From NCBI GenBank assembly GCA_021796835.1, contig JAKABO010000003.1:56824-120823 (forward strand): a stretch of 64,000 nt of DNA, in the 5' to 3' direction. This DNA is from Pseudomonadota bacterium. GTDB lineage: Bacteria; Pseudomonadota; Gammaproteobacteria; Burkholderiales; Ferrovaceae. How positions within the stretch are numbered: position 1 is the stretch's first letter; every line of letters begins with the position of its first letter. Position numbers and translations under genes: made by a program. Of this stretch, positions 44,777-55,984 are shown piece after piece. Below the pieces are notes generated by a model. That model saw only the letters and a program-made list of their open reading frames with translations, was not told where the DNA came from and did not search any database.

Positions 44777-44853
44777 TGGCGGAGTGGACGGGACTCGAAC
44801 CCGCGACCCCCGGCGTGACAGGCCGGTATTCTAACCAACTGAACTACCACTCC
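44777..44853 (-). tRNA. tRNA-Asp(GTC)
   Basis: GGAGTGGTAGTTCAGTTGGTTAGAATACCGGCCTGTCACGCCGGGGGTCGCGGGTTCGAGTCCCGTCCACTCCGCCA; encoded CCA. Confidence 0.97.
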
Positions 44854-44888
44854 TTTCAACTTTTGACCGGCGAATGAGACCCGGTATC

Positions 44889-44964
44889 TGGTGGGTGCTG
44901 AGGGGCTCGAACCCCCGACATTCGCCTTGTAAGGGCGACGCTCTACCAACTGAGCTAAGCACCC
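44889..44964 (-). tRNA. tRNA-Val(TAC)
   Basis: GGGTGCTTAGCTCAGTTGGTAGAGCGTCGCCCTTACAAGGCGAATGTCGGGGGTTCGAGCCCCTCAGCACCCACCA. Confidence 0.97.
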
Positions 44965-44972
44965 AAAGACCG

Positions 44973-45245
44973 CTAGTTTACACTATCCTTGAGAACTTTG
45001 CCAGCCCTGAATTTTGGAACTTTTGCCGCTTCGATCTGGATGGTCTCCCCTGTACTGGGGTTACGTCCGGTACGCGCTGCCCGTTTCCCCACGTGAAACG
45101 TCCCAAACCCGACCAGAGAAACCTGTCCGCCCTTCTTGAGCGTCGACTGAATGGCGCTGATCGCTCCCTCCAGAGCCCGTCCCGCAGCCGCTTTAGAAAT
45201 ATCTGCCGCCTCAGCCATCTGTTCGATCAGTTCACTTTTGTTCAC
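44973..45245 (-). CDS. hupB: DNA-binding protein HU
   Basis: [32 protein letters not shown]...[26 protein letters not shown]. Confidence 0.96.
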   Translation of the reverse strand: MNKSELIEQMAEAADISKAAAGRALEGAISAIQSTLKKGGQVSLVGFGTFHVGKRAARTGRNPSTGETIQIEAAKVPKFRAGKVLKDSVN

Positions 45246-45329
45246 CTGGAATACCCCTTATTGTTAGTTAGGAACAACAACAGACCTCTTCATCCTGCAC
45301 GGGATGTTTCTCCTCAGGACGCATCGCCC

Positions 45330-45358
45330 TTTATAAGGGGCAACGCGCCCTCTGTCAA
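45330..45358 (-). promoter_or_regulatory. sigma-70 promoter of hupB (and tRNAs)
   Basis: TTGACA (45358-45353) - 17 nt - TATAAA (45335-45330). Confidence 0.75.
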
Positions 45359-45383
45359 CCATTTTTCGGCAAGTTGTTACAAA

Positions 45384-47822
45384 TTAATGCGTGATACCCG
45401 CAGGCGTGACCGCGGCTTCCCCATGGGGCTTCAGGGGGGTCGCCGCGGCAGGAACGGGGGTAAGCGACTCTCCCGGACTCGCCTCCGGCAAGGGAACCGG
45501 TTCGCGTTCCAGGGCCAGGGCCAGAACCTGGTCGATCCAGCGCACCGGATGCAACTCCAGACGTCCCTTGATATTGTCCGGGATTTCCACCAGATCCTTG
45601 CAGTTTTCCTGGGGGATCAGGACGGTCCGGATCCCCCCACGATGGGCGGCCAGCAATTTTTCCTTGAGGCCACCGATGGCCAATACCTCGCCCCGCAGGG
45701 TGATCTCCCCCGTCATGGCCACATCGGCCCGCACCGGAATGCCTGTCAACACGGAAACCATGGCTGTGGTGATGGCCGTCCCCGCACTCGGTCCGTCCTT
45801 GGGCGTCGCGCCTTCGGGCAAGTGGATGTGAATATCGGATTTTTCATAGAAATCGGGCGGAATGCCCAGGCGCGTGGCGCGGCTGCGCACCACACTGAGC
45901 GCGGCCTGGATGGATTCCTGCATGACCTCCCCCAGTTTCCCGGTGGTGGTCATTTTGCCTTTTCCGGGCACCCGGGCCGCCTCGATGGTCAACAATTCAC
46001 CGCCCACTTCCGTCCAGGCCAAACCGGTCACCTGTCCCACCTGGTTGGTTTTTTCCGCCACCCCAAAGGTGTAGGGGCGAACGCCCAGATATTTTTCCAG
46101 ATTGCGCGAAGTCACTGCCACCTTCCCGGTTTTTTTCGACAAAAGCAGATGCTTGACTACCTTCCGGCAGATCTTTGCAATTTCGCGATCGAGCGCGCGT
46201 ACGCCCGCCTCCCGCGTGTAATATTGGACGATGTCGCGCAGCGCCCCCTCTGCCACCGAAATTTCATCTTCCTTCAACCCATTGGCTTTCAACTGTTTGG
46301 GCAGAAGGTACTGACGCGCGATATTGATCTTCTCGTCTTCCGTATACCCCGACAGCCGAATCACCTCCATCCGATCCAGCAGGGGGGATGGAATATTCAG
46401 GGTATTGGCCGTCGCGACGAACATCACGTCAGACAGGTCGTATTCCACCTCCACATAGTGATCGGTAAAGGTATGATTCTGCTCCGGGTCCAGGACCTCG
46501 AGCAAAGCCGAAGAAGGATCCCCCCGGTAATCCTGCCCCATCTTGTCCACTTCATCCAGAAGAAACAGGGGATTGCGCACCGCCACCTTGGTCAGGCTCT
46601 GCAGAATTTTCCCCGGCATGGCGCCGATATAGGTCCGACGATGTCCGCGAATCTCCGCTTCATCCCGTACGCCACCCAATGCCATGCGCACGAACTTGCG
46701 GTTGGTGGCGCGGGCGATGGATTTCCCCAGGGAAGTTTTTCCGACGCCCGGCGGCCCCACCAGGCACAGGATCGGAGCCTTGACCTTGTCCACCCGGGCC
46801 TGAACGGCCAGGTATTCGACAATCCGTTCCTTGACCTTGTCCAACCCGAAATGATCCTGGTCCAGTATCTTTTCACAGTTGGCCAGATCCGAACTGACCC
46901 GGGTTTTCTTTTTCCAGGGCAGTGCCACCAGGGTATCGATGTAGTTACGCACCACCGTGGCCTCCGCCGACATGGGCGACATCAGACGCAATTTCTTGAG
47001 TTCTGCCTCGACCTTGGACTGGGCTTCCTTGGACATGTGTGCCGCGCGGATCTTTTTTTCCAGATCCTCGATATCCGCACCATCCTCATTGTCTCCCAAC
47101 TCCTTCTGGATGGCCTTGACCTGTTCATTGAGATAGTATTCGCGCTGGCTTTTCTCCATCTGGCGTTTGACGCGCCCCCGGATGCGCTTCTCCACCTGCA
47201 GGATGTCGATTTCGCTTTCCAGCAGGGAAAGCAATTGCTCGATACGCTTGCGGATATCGAAAAGAGCCAGAATCTCCTGTTTTTGCTCCAACTTCAGAGG
47301 CACATGGGTGGCCACCGTGTCGGCCAGACGTCCCGCCTCCTCGATACTGGAAAAAGAACTCAACACCTCCTGAGGAATCTTCTTGTTCAGTTTGACGAAT
47401 TGCTCGAACTGTCCCAGCAAGGTACGGCGCAGGGCTTCCAGTTCGGGATGATCGCCGGAGGATTCCTGGATGGGCGTCGCCACCCCAAGAAAATGGGATT
47501 GATTGGGTTCCGTGACCTCACTCACCGTCACCCGCTGGACGCCTTCCACCAGCACCTTGACCGTGCCATCCGGCAATTTCAGCAATTGCAGGATCGTGGC
47601 AATGCTCCCCACGTCATACAACTCATCCACACCGGGATCATCATTGGAGGCAGATTTCTGTGCCACCAGCAGGATATTCTTGCCCGCTTCCATGGCCAGT
47701 TCCAGAGCTCGAATGGATTTGAGGCGACCCACGAAGAGGGGAATGACCATATGAGGGAAAACAACCACATCCCGCAGAGGAAGCAGAGGTAATTGCACGG
47801 ATTCCTGAGTGACTGTACTCAT
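45384..47822 (-). CDS. lon: ATP-dependent protease Lon
   Basis: 812 aa; [55 protein letters not shown] catalytic Ser. Confidence 0.98.
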   Translation of the reverse strand: MSTVTQESVQLPLLPLRDVVVFPHMVIPLFVGRLKSIRALELAMEAGKNILLVAQKSASNDDPGVDELYDVGSIATILQLLKLPDGTVKVLVEGVQRVTVSEVTEPNQSHFLGVATPIQESSGDHPELEALRRTLLGQFEQFVKLNKKIPQEVLSSFSSIEEAGRLADTVATHVPLKLEQKQEILALFDIRKRIEQLLSLLESEIDILQVEKRIRGRVKRQMEKSQREYYLNEQVKAIQKELGDNEDGADIEDLEKKIRAAHMSKEAQSKVEAELKKLRLMSPMSAEATVVRNYIDTLVALPWKKKTRVSSDLANCEKILDQDHFGLDKVKERIVEYLAVQARVDKVKAPILCLVGPPGVGKTSLGKSIARATNRKFVRMALGGVRDEAEIRGHRRTYIGAMPGKILQSLTKVAVRNPLFLLDEVDKMGQDYRGDPSSALLEVLDPEQNHTFTDHYVEVEYDLSDVMFVATANTLNIPSPLLDRMEVIRLSGYTEDEKINIARQYLLPKQLKANGLKEDEISVAEGALRDIVQYYTREAGVRALDREIAKICRKVVKHLLLSKKTGKVAVTSRNLEKYLGVRPYTFGVAEKTNQVGQVTGLAWTEVGGELLTIEAARVPGKGKMTTTGKLGEVMQESIQAALSVVRSRATRLGIPPDFYEKSDIHIHLPEGATPKDGPSAGTAITTAMVSVLTGIPVRADVAMTGEITLRGEVLAIGGLKEKLLAAHRGGIRTVLIPQENCKDLVEIPDNIKGRLELHPVRWIDQVLALALEREPVPLPEASPGESLTPVPAAATPLKPHGEAAVTPAGITH

Positions 47823-47855
47823 AAGAGATAACCTCTGAAAGTTGAACCTGACAAC

Positions 47856-47884
47856 AGATGGGGGAAATCCTCAGAGGTTTCAAG
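47856..47884 (-). promoter_or_regulatory. sigma-32 (heat-shock) promoter of lon
   Basis: CTTGAAA (47884-47878) - 14 nt - CCCCATCT (47863-47856), matching consensus CTTGAAA-N11-16-CCCCATnT. Confidence 0.75.
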
Positions 47885-47894
47885 AGGGACAGCC

Positions 47895-49151
47895 TTAAAC
47901 CCCCACCACCTTTTGTGTATCGGCATAAATCAGCAGGGGAGAACCATCCGACAGGATGCAGTTTTCGTCCACCACCACCTTGCTGACATTCTGACGGGTC
48001 GGTAGTTCAAACATCGTATCCAGCAGCGCGTGTTCGATGATGGAACGCAGGCCCCGGGCTCCGGTCTTGCGTTGCAGGGCCTTGCGCGCAATGGCCTGAA
48101 GTGCGCCGGGACGAAATTCCAGTTCCACGTTCTCCATGGAAAACAATTTCTGAAACTGGCGCGTCAGCGCATTCTTCGGTTCCGTCAAAATCTGGATCAA
48201 AGCCTCCTCATCCAGTTCCTCGAGGGTTGCCAGCACCGGCAGGCGACCCACGAATTCAGGAATCAGGCCAAACTTGATCAGATCTTCCGGTTCCACTTCA
48301 GACAATGCCTGGGTCAATCCCCGGTCGTCCTTTCCCATCACTTCTGCGCCAAAACCGATGCCCGACCGGTCCGAACGGTTTCGAATGACCTTGTCGAGCC
48401 CGCCAAAGGCTCCCCCGCAGATAAACAGGATGTTGGTGGTATCCACCTGCACGAACTCCTGGTTGGGGTGCTTGCGTCCACCCTGGGGAGGCACGGAAGC
48501 CGTGGTTCCCTCGATCAGTTTGAGCAGGGCCTGTTGTACCCCTTCGCCGGAGACGTCGCGGGTGATGGAGGGATTGTCCGACTTGCGTGAAATCTTGTCG
48601 ATTTCATCGATGTACACGATCCCCCGCTGCGCCTTCTCCACATCATAGTCGCATTTCTGAAGCAGTTTCTGGATGATGTTTTCCACGTCCTCACCCACAT
48701 AACCTGCTTCCGTCAGGGTAGTGGCATCCGCAATCACGAAGGGAACATTGAGCAGACGCGCCAGAGTCTGGGCCAGCAAGGTCTTGCCGGACCCCGTCGG
48801 GCCAATCAGGAGGATGTTGCTCTTGGACAACTCGATGTCCTTGTCCTTGCCGTGATGGCGCAAGCGTTTGTAGTGGTTGTACACCGCCACCGCCAGAATC
48901 TTCTTGGCCCGTTGCTGGTGAATCACGTATTGGTCCAGTATGTCGGCGATTTCCTGGGGAGTCGGCAAATCCGCCTTTACCTGGCGCGCATCGGCATCCT
49001 GAATCTCCTCACGAATGATGTCATTGCACAATTCGATACATTCATCACAAATGAATACCGAAGGACCTGCAATCAACTTGCGCACTTCATGCTGGCTCTT
49101 GCCGCAGAAGGAACAATAAAGCAATTTTTCGCCGCCGTTTTTGTCGCTCAT
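47895..49151 (-). CDS. clpX: ATP-dependent Clp protease ATP-binding subunit ClpX
   Basis: [30 protein letters not shown] zinc finger; [15 protein letters not shown]. Confidence 0.98.
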   Translation of the reverse strand: MSDKNGGEKLLYCSFCGKSQHEVRKLIAGPSVFICDECIELCNDIIREEIQDADARQVKADLPTPQEIADILDQYVIHQQRAKKILAVAVYNHYKRLRHHGKDKDIELSKSNILLIGPTGSGKTLLAQTLARLLNVPFVIADATTLTEAGYVGEDVENIIQKLLQKCDYDVEKAQRGIVYIDEIDKISRKSDNPSITRDVSGEGVQQALLKLIEGTTASVPPQGGRKHPNQEFVQVDTTNILFICGGAFGGLDKVIRNRSDRSGIGFGAEVMGKDDRGLTQALSEVEPEDLIKFGLIPEFVGRLPVLATLEELDEEALIQILTEPKNALTRQFQKLFSMENVELEFRPGALQAIARKALQRKTGARGLRSIIEHALLDTMFELPTRQNVSKVVVDENCILSDGSPLLIYADTQKVVGV

Positions 49152-49188
49152 TTCTCTTTACCCAGTCTCCGAATTCCGATCAATTCGT

Positions 49189-49815
49189 TCAAGAACTCGC
49201 TATTTCCCCACGTCGGCTCAATACCCGATCCACCAAACCGTAGTCCAGTGCTTCCTGCGCGTTCATGAAATTATCACGATCCGTGTCCTTTTCCAAGTCC
49301 GTCACCTGTTTACCGGTGTGATGAGCCAGAATCTCGTTCAGGCGATGGCGGAGGTACAGGATTTCCTTGGCCTGGATTTCGATGTCGGAAGCCTGCCCCT
49401 GCGCGCCCCCGGAGGGTTGATGGATCATGACCCGGGAATTGGGCAACGCGTAACGTTTCCCCGGAGCCCCGGCCGCCAGAAGAAAGGCGCCCATGCTGGC
49501 CGCAATGCCCATGCAGGTGGTACTGACATCGGACTTGATGAACTGCATCGTGTCATAAATGGCCAACCCGGCAGAAACCGAACCGCCGGGGGAGTTGATG
49601 TACAGATGAATGTCCTTGTCCGGGTTTTCAGACTCCAGAAACAACAACTGAGCCACGACAATGTTGGCCACCCCATCGTTCACCGGGCCCACCAGAAAAA
49701 TCACCCGTTCCTTCATCAGGCGGGAGAAAATGTCGAAGGCCCGTTCGCCCCGTCCGCTTTGTTCCACTACGGTGGGGACCAACCCCAGCCCTTGAATATC
49801 CATGTATTCCCCCAT
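49189..49815 (-). CDS. clpP: ATP-dependent Clp protease proteolytic subunit
   Basis: [52 protein letters not shown]. Confidence 0.98.
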   Translation of the reverse strand: MGEYMDIQGLGLVPTVVEQSGRGERAFDIFSRLMKERVIFLVGPVNDGVANIVVAQLLFLESENPDKDIHLYINSPGGSVSAGLAIYDTMQFIKSDVSTTCMGIAASMGAFLLAAGAPGKRYALPNSRVMIHQPSGGAQGQASDIEIQAKEILYLRHRLNEILAHHTGKQVTDLEKDTDRDNFMNAQEALDYGLVDRVLSRRGEIASS

Positions 49816-49882
49816 TTGATTGGTTATGACGGATTTTTACCCGGGATTCTGGAGTAGGACCCCCTGGTGCCCAAAAAATTCC

Positions 49883-51187
49883 TCAACCTGCCTGAACTGA
49901 ACGAGTCATGTCTTCAAAGGAACGCACCACGTCGCTGACCGCGACCTGATCACACACCCAACGCACAACCGCTTCTTCCAGGGCCAGGTTTTCCACTTGC
50001 TGACGCTGGGCCGGATTCTGGGTGTACCATTGCACCACTTCCTCGGGGCGCTCATAGGCCGACGCCATTTCCTCGATGAGTTCCTGAACCTGTTGCGCAC
50101 CGGCGGAAATTTCAGCCCGTTTGACCAACTCGGCCACGATCAGACCCAAAGTCACCCGCCGCCGGGCAGAAGCCTCGAACAGGGTATCCGGCATGTCGGG
50201 CAACTGTCTTCCCGGGGCCTGGTCCTGCATTTCTTCCTGGGCATTCTGGCGCATGCGGTGAATTTCGTTGTACACCAACACCTGGGGTACGGGAATGGGT
50301 GCGACCTGGAGCAGGATTTCCATGACCTGTTCCTTGACCAGCGTACGAATCTTCTGACGAACTTCCCGTTCCAGATTCAAACGCAATTCCTGACGCAACT
50401 CCGCCACGCCCCCTTCCGTGACCCCGACGGAACGCAGGAAATCCTCGTCCAGTTCAGGAAGAACGGGCGCCGCCACTTCGCGCACCCGGACCAGAAAGGA
50501 AACTGTTTTACCCGCCAGTTCAGCGGCCGGGTAATCGGCAGGAAATTCCAGGGGAAAGGTTTTTTCCTCGCCAGCGCGCATCCCCAGCAAAGCCCGTTCA
50601 AAGTCGGCCAGAAAACGTCCACTCCCCAGCACCAGTGACACGTCCTGCCCCTTGCCACCGGCAAATTCCACGCCCTCCAGCGTTCCGGTGAAATCGACCC
50701 GTACCCGATCCTCGTTCTGGGCGGCCCGTTCCACAGCCTCATACTGAACCCGTTGACGGCGCAGGACATCGAGAGTACGCTCGATATCCTCCTCGCTCAC
50801 CGTCACAACCGGTTTCTCGATGGTGTAGCCGGTCCATTCTCCCAGCACCACTTCGGGATAGACCTCAAAAATCGCCGCGAATTCGAAGGTATCGGCCTGT
50901 TCCGTGGCGGTCGCCTCAAACCGGGCGGGTCCGGCCACCCTCAATTCCTGGGAGCGGACTGTTGCGCCGAAGTGACCCTGCGCCATCTCGTTCAGCACTT
51001 CATCCTGAACCTGCGCACCATACTGCTGAACCACCAGACGATAAGGCACCTTACCAGGACGAAACCCTTGCATACGCACCGTCCGTGCCAATTTTTTGAG
51101 ACGCTGTTCCGTCAACGCATGTACGTCGGCCAGAGGCAATGCCAATTGCAGGCGACGTTCGAGGGGGGGGGTGTTCGGGTTGTCCAT
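49883..51187 (-). CDS. tig: trigger factor
   Basis: N-terminal ribosome-binding domain with QGFRPGKVPYRLVVQQYG; FKBP-type PPIase region; upstream of clpP. Confidence 0.95.
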   Translation of the reverse strand: MDNPNTPPLERRLQLALPLADVHALTEQRLKKLARTVRMQGFRPGKVPYRLVVQQYGAQVQDEVLNEMAQGHFGATVRSQELRVAGPARFEATATEQADTFEFAAIFEVYPEVVLGEWTGYTIEKPVVTVSEEDIERTLDVLRRQRVQYEAVERAAQNEDRVRVDFTGTLEGVEFAGGKGQDVSLVLGSGRFLADFERALLGMRAGEEKTFPLEFPADYPAAELAGKTVSFLVRVREVAAPVLPELDEDFLRSVGVTEGGVAELRQELRLNLEREVRQKIRTLVKEQVMEILLQVAPIPVPQVLVYNEIHRMRQNAQEEMQDQAPGRQLPDMPDTLFEASARRRVTLGLIVAELVKRAEISAGAQQVQELIEEMASAYERPEEVVQWYTQNPAQRQQVENLALEEAVVRWVCDQVAVSDVVRSFEDMTRSVQAG

Positions 51188-51269
51188 GGTTACCTTGCCT
51201 TAGAATATTGACCTGAACCGATCATTATACGAAAACCTTTCCCCCTTGACCACTCCCCTGTTCCCGTAC

Positions 51270-52955
51270 TCAGGGCAACAGGCGGATCACGGTTCCATCC
51301 CGCCGCGGATCGGCAGCGCCCTGGCGCTCGTGGGTTTGCGGGTTTTCACCCACCCACTGCACCGAACCCAGAGGAATCTCGCTCACCGTCACCTCATGTC
51401 CGCGCGCACGCAGTTGATCGAGGACGGCAGGGGCAAGGGATTTTTCCACCAGCGTATGGCCCTGTGCATCCATGACCGCATAACGTGGCAGATTCAAGGC
51501 CGCTTCCGGGGTCAGCGCATCATCCAGCAGATCCTGGGTCATTTCGAGGACAGTGCTGATGATGCTGACGCCGCCTGGGGACCCATAGGCCGATACCCAC
51601 TGATCGCCCTTGAAAACCAGGGTAGGAGCCATGCTGCTCCGGGGCCTGCGCTGCGGGCGCACATCGTTGGCGCCAGGATCCCCCGGCCCGGCCTGGGGTT
51701 TCAGGTTGAAGTCCGTCAGTTCACTGTTCAGAAAAAATCCATACCCCGGTACCAGAATCCCGCTGCCCCAGGGCGCCTCCACGGTACTGGTCACGCTCAC
51801 CACATTTCCCTCATGATCCACCACGGTGAACTGGGTGGTGTTCGTTCCCTCGGGCCAGGTACCAGGAAGCACATCCTTCATCCGCTTCCCGCGTTCCAGA
51901 CGCCGGGATTGCTGCGCCAGATAAGGCGGTGAAAGCAAATGCCCGAGGGGAATCGGGGTGGCGGCCGGATCTCCCAGCCAGCGTGCCCGATCCGCCATGG
52001 CCAGACGCAGGGCTTCGATGGTCAGATGTATTTCGTCCGGATCTCCCGCCCCCAATCCCGGAAGCGTTCCCAACCGGAAGGGAGCCAGGGTTTGCAGCGC
52101 CTGCAATACAGCCACCCCCCCCGAAGAAGGAGGCGGCATGGTCACGATCCGGTAGCCCCGATATTCTCCTTCCAGGGGCGCTCGCCAAACCGGCCGATAA
52201 TGCGCCAGATCCTCCAAGGACATACGCCCCTGGCCCGCCGGTCCCGCCCGTGTTCGACGCTGGGCAACCACCATGGCACGGGCGATCTCCCCCTCATAAA
52301 ACACCTTGGGCCCCATACGTGCGATGAGGCTCAGGGAATGGGCCAGTTCCGGCTGGACCCAGCGTTGTCCCAGGGAGCGGACCTGCCCCTGGGCATCCCG
52401 GGTCAGGGCACGGGCTTCCGGTTGCAGCGCGGCCCGGGAACTCTGCAGGGAATGGGCCAGATAGGGTGTAATGACGATGCCTTTCCGGGCGTAGTCAATG
52501 GCGGGTTGCAAAGACTGGGCAAGCGTCAGATGGCCCCAGCGTCGACGCAGCGCTTCGACTCCCGCCAGGGTGCCGGGCACGCCCACCGCGATGCCACTGG
52601 TGGATGCCTCCAGATAATTCAGTCGGGAAAACTGGTCCGGGGTATCGGCGCGCGGCGCGACCTCGCGGGCATCCAACGCATAAACCTGGTGGGTCGCCGC
52701 CCGGTACACCAGAAAAAACGCCCCTCCGCCGATTCCCGAGGATTGGGGCTCCACCACATCGAGGGCAAACTGGATGGCTGCCGCCGCATCCACGGCGTCC
52801 CCTCCGCGTTCCAATGCCCATGCCCCCGCCTCCGCTGCCAAAGGGTGAGAGGTGGCAATGACCGCCTCACCGGCAGACCAGACGTACTGGGTGACGAGCA
52901 TGCCCAGCAGCCACTGCCCCAGCCGTTTTCCGAGGAGCGGCCAGTCCGGTCTCAT
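51270..52955 (-). CDS. ggt: gamma-glutamyltranspeptidase
   Basis: ATSHPLAAEAGAWALERGGDAVDAAAAIQFALDVVEPQSSGIGGGAFFLVY; catalytic TTQFTVVDHEGNVVSVTSTV; YGSPGGVSIIS. Confidence 0.93.
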   Translation of the reverse strand: MRPDWPLLGKRLGQWLLGMLVTQYVWSAGEAVIATSHPLAAEAGAWALERGGDAVDAAAAIQFALDVVEPQSSGIGGGAFFLVYRAATHQVYALDAREVAPRADTPDQFSRLNYLEASTSGIAVGVPGTLAGVEALRRRWGHLTLAQSLQPAIDYARKGIVITPYLAHSLQSSRAALQPEARALTRDAQGQVRSLGQRWVQPELAHSLSLIARMGPKVFYEGEIARAMVVAQRRTRAGPAGQGRMSLEDLAHYRPVWRAPLEGEYRGYRIVTMPPPSSGGVAVLQALQTLAPFRLGTLPGLGAGDPDEIHLTIEALRLAMADRARWLGDPAATPIPLGHLLSPPYLAQQSRRLERGKRMKDVLPGTWPEGTNTTQFTVVDHEGNVVSVTSTVEAPWGSGILVPGYGFFLNSELTDFNLKPQAGPGDPGANDVRPQRRPRSSMAPTLVFKGDQWVSAYGSPGGVSIISTVLEMTQDLLDDALTPEAALNLPRYAVMDAQGHTLVEKSLAPAVLDQLRARGHEVTVSEIPLGSVQWVGENPQTHERQGAADPRRDGTVIRLLP

Positions 52956-53764
52956 GAAGGCGGGATGTCCTTCGGGGTTTCGGCAGAGTTTGCGCGCCGG
53001 GAATGACGTTTTTGCCATTGGCGGGTCCCCCACAGAACATAGCCGGAAACGGCGTAGATCAGGAAAAAGCCCCAGAGGACGCGGGACTGATCCAGGCTCA
53101 GCACGACGAACAGCAGCAGAATCAGCAAGGCTGCCCAGAAAGGGACGCTGCGGCGCAGGTTGAGATCCTTGAAACTGTAAAAACGAACGTTGGAGACCAT
53201 GGACAATCCGGCAAACAAGGTGATCACCCAGGCCACCCAGGCCACCTGGGGTCCTTCCAGCTGGTAGTCGGAGTGCAATACCCACACCATGCCGGCCAGC
53301 AAGGCCGCTGCCGAAGGACTGGGGAGACCGGTGAACCAGCGTTTGTCCGCCACCCCCAGTTGAGTGTTGAAACGGGCCAGGCGCAGGGCAGCCCCGGCGC
53401 AATAGACGAAGGCCGCCAGCCAGCCCAGTTTGCCCATGCCGCGCAATGCCCAGTCGTACATGACCAGAGAAGGCGCAGCGCCGAAAGACACCATGTCCGA
53501 AAGACTGTCGTATTCCGCCCCGAACGCACTCTGGGTATGGGTGAGACGAGCCACTCGCCCATCCAGGCCATCCAGGACCATGGCGATGAAGATGGCCTGG
53601 GCCGCCAATTCAAAATGCCCGTTCATCCCCTGCACGATGGCAAAAAACCCGGAAAACAGAGAGGCCGTGGTAAACAGGTTGGGGAGCAGGTAAATTCCCC
53701 GACGCTGGTGAGTCGCGCCGGGGCCCATTCCCCCGGCAGGTTCCTCGGGCTTGGGCATGCTCAT
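52952..53764 (-). CDS. pssA: CDP-diacylglycerol--serine O-phosphatidyltransferase
   Basis: [37 protein letters not shown]-alcohol phosphotransferase motif. Confidence 0.95.
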   Translation of the reverse strand: MSMPKPEEPAGGMGPGATHQRRGIYLLPNLFTTASLFSGFFAIVQGMNGHFELAAQAIFIAMVLDGLDGRVARLTHTQSAFGAEYDSLSDMVSFGAAPSLVMYDWALRGMGKLGWLAAFVYCAGAALRLARFNTQLGVADKRWFTGLPSPSAAALLAGMVWVLHSDYQLEGPQVAWVAWVITLFAGLSMVSNVRFYSFKDLNLRRSVPFWAALLILLLFVVLSLDQSRVLWGFFLIYAVSGYVLWGTRQWQKRHSRRANSAETPKDIPPS

Positions 53765-54426
53765 GACGGTCTGGTCCCCGGTTCCGGCCATTCCGCCACG
53801 ACCGTGGTCGTGGCCTTGACCACATCCCCCAGCGCGACCCGGATGCGAACCTCGGGCGGAAGGTAGAGGTCGACGCGCGAGCCGAACCGGATGAACCCGT
53901 AACGCTCGCCGGCGCTCACCTCGCTGCCGGGAACCACATAGCACAGGATACGTCGGGCGATCAGACCCGCCACCTGCACGCAGGTCAAGGCCCCATGGGG
54001 CGTATCCAGAATCACGGCATTGCGTTCATTGGCCTCGGAAGCCTTATCCAGATCGGCATTGACGAACTGGCCCGGATGGTACTCGACGTGGCGCACCTTT
54101 CCATGGACCGGGCTGCGGTTGGAATGCACATTGAACACGTTCATGAACACGCTGACCTTGACGGCGGAACGTTGCAGCCACGGGTCCTGCACCGGCATGA
54201 TGGCCACGATGCGCCCATCGGCCGGAGACAGGATGAACTGCTCCCCCACCGGAACCAGACGGGGAGGATCACGGAAAAACTGCAGGACGAAGAGAGTCAG
54301 GACCCAGAAAGGAAGGGCCCACAAAAAACCGAGTCCCCATTCCACACACAGGGACACCATGGCGATCCCCGCGAGGTACGGCCACCCCTCGCGGGCAATC
54401 AAAGGATGCGGGTAGTTGGAATTCAA
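53761..54426 (-). CDS. psd: phosphatidylserine decarboxylase
   Basis: [39 protein letters not shown]-terminal processing region. Confidence 0.93.
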   Translation of the reverse strand: MNSNYPHPLIAREGWPYLAGIAMVSLCVEWGLGFLWALPFWVLTLFVLQFFRDPPRLVPVGEQFILSPADGRIVAIMPVQDPWLQRSAVKVSVFMNVFNVHSNRSPVHGKVRHVEYHPGQFVNADLDKASEANERNAVILDTPHGALTCVQVAGLIARRILCYVVPGSEVSAGERYGFIRFGSRVDLYLPPEVRIRVALGDVVKATTTVVAEWPEPGTRPS

Positions 54427-54427
54427 G

Positions 54428-55468
<1,041 letters not shown>

Positions 55469-55474
55469 TTAAAT

Positions 55475-55966
55475 TCAAGCCCGCATGATCCAGTCACCAC
55501 GCCCGATCCCGGAAGCCCCGGTACGCACGGTTTCCAGAATCATGAGGGGATCGAGGGCTTCGAGAAAGGCGTCCAGTTTATCACGGGGCCCCGTCAGTTC
55601 GATGGTATAAGTTTTGTCGGTCACATCGACGATGCGCCCGCGAAAGATATCGGCCGTGCGCTTGATCTCTTCGCGCGCACCGTTTTCAGCCCGGATCTTG
55701 ACCAGCATGAGTTCACGTTCGAGGTGACGTCCCTCGTTCAGGTCAAAGACCTTGACCACATCCACCAACTTGTTGAGTTGCTTGGTGATTTGTTCCATCA
55801 CTTCAGCCGAACCATTGGTCACGATGGTCATGCGTGAAAGAGTGGGATCTTCGGTGGGAGCCACCGTCAGGGACTCGATGTTATAGCCGCGCGCGGAAAA
55901 CAGCCCGGCTACCCGGGACAGGGCACCGGCTTCGTTTTCCAGGAGAAGTGAGAGGATATGGCGCAT
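55475..55966 (-). CDS. ilvH: acetolactate synthase small subunit
   Basis: MRHILSLLLENEAGALSRVAGLFSARGYNIESLTVAPTEDPTLSRMTIVT ACT domain. Confidence 0.97.
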   Translation of the reverse strand: MRHILSLLLENEAGALSRVAGLFSARGYNIESLTVAPTEDPTLSRMTIVTNGSAEVMEQITKQLNKLVDVVKVFDLNEGRHLERELMLVKIRAENGAREEIKRTADIFRGRIVDVTDKTYTIELTGPRDKLDAFLEALDPLMILETVRTGASGIGRGDWIMRA

Positions 55967-55984
55967 GGGGAAACCTTTCAGCGG

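Noticed and set aside
36000-44800. Search for integrase, transposase or inverted-repeat IS ends in the accessory segment
   Set aside because: None found; mobility is inferred only from the tRNA-Asp remnant geometry
44498-44818. ORF ending ...WRSGRDSNPRPPA
   Set aside because: The '(G)RDSNPRPPA' tail is the well-known artefactual translation of a tRNA gene; only its middle part was kept, as a transglutaminase-like remnant
44677-44949. ORF '...VVQLVRIPACHAGGRGFESRPLRQ'
   Set aside because: Artefactual translation of the tRNA-Asp/tRNA-Val genes
44874-47792. 972 aa plus-strand ORF antisense to lon/hupB
   Set aside because: Shadow ORF of a GC-rich conserved gene; no recognisable motifs and it begins inside a tRNA gene
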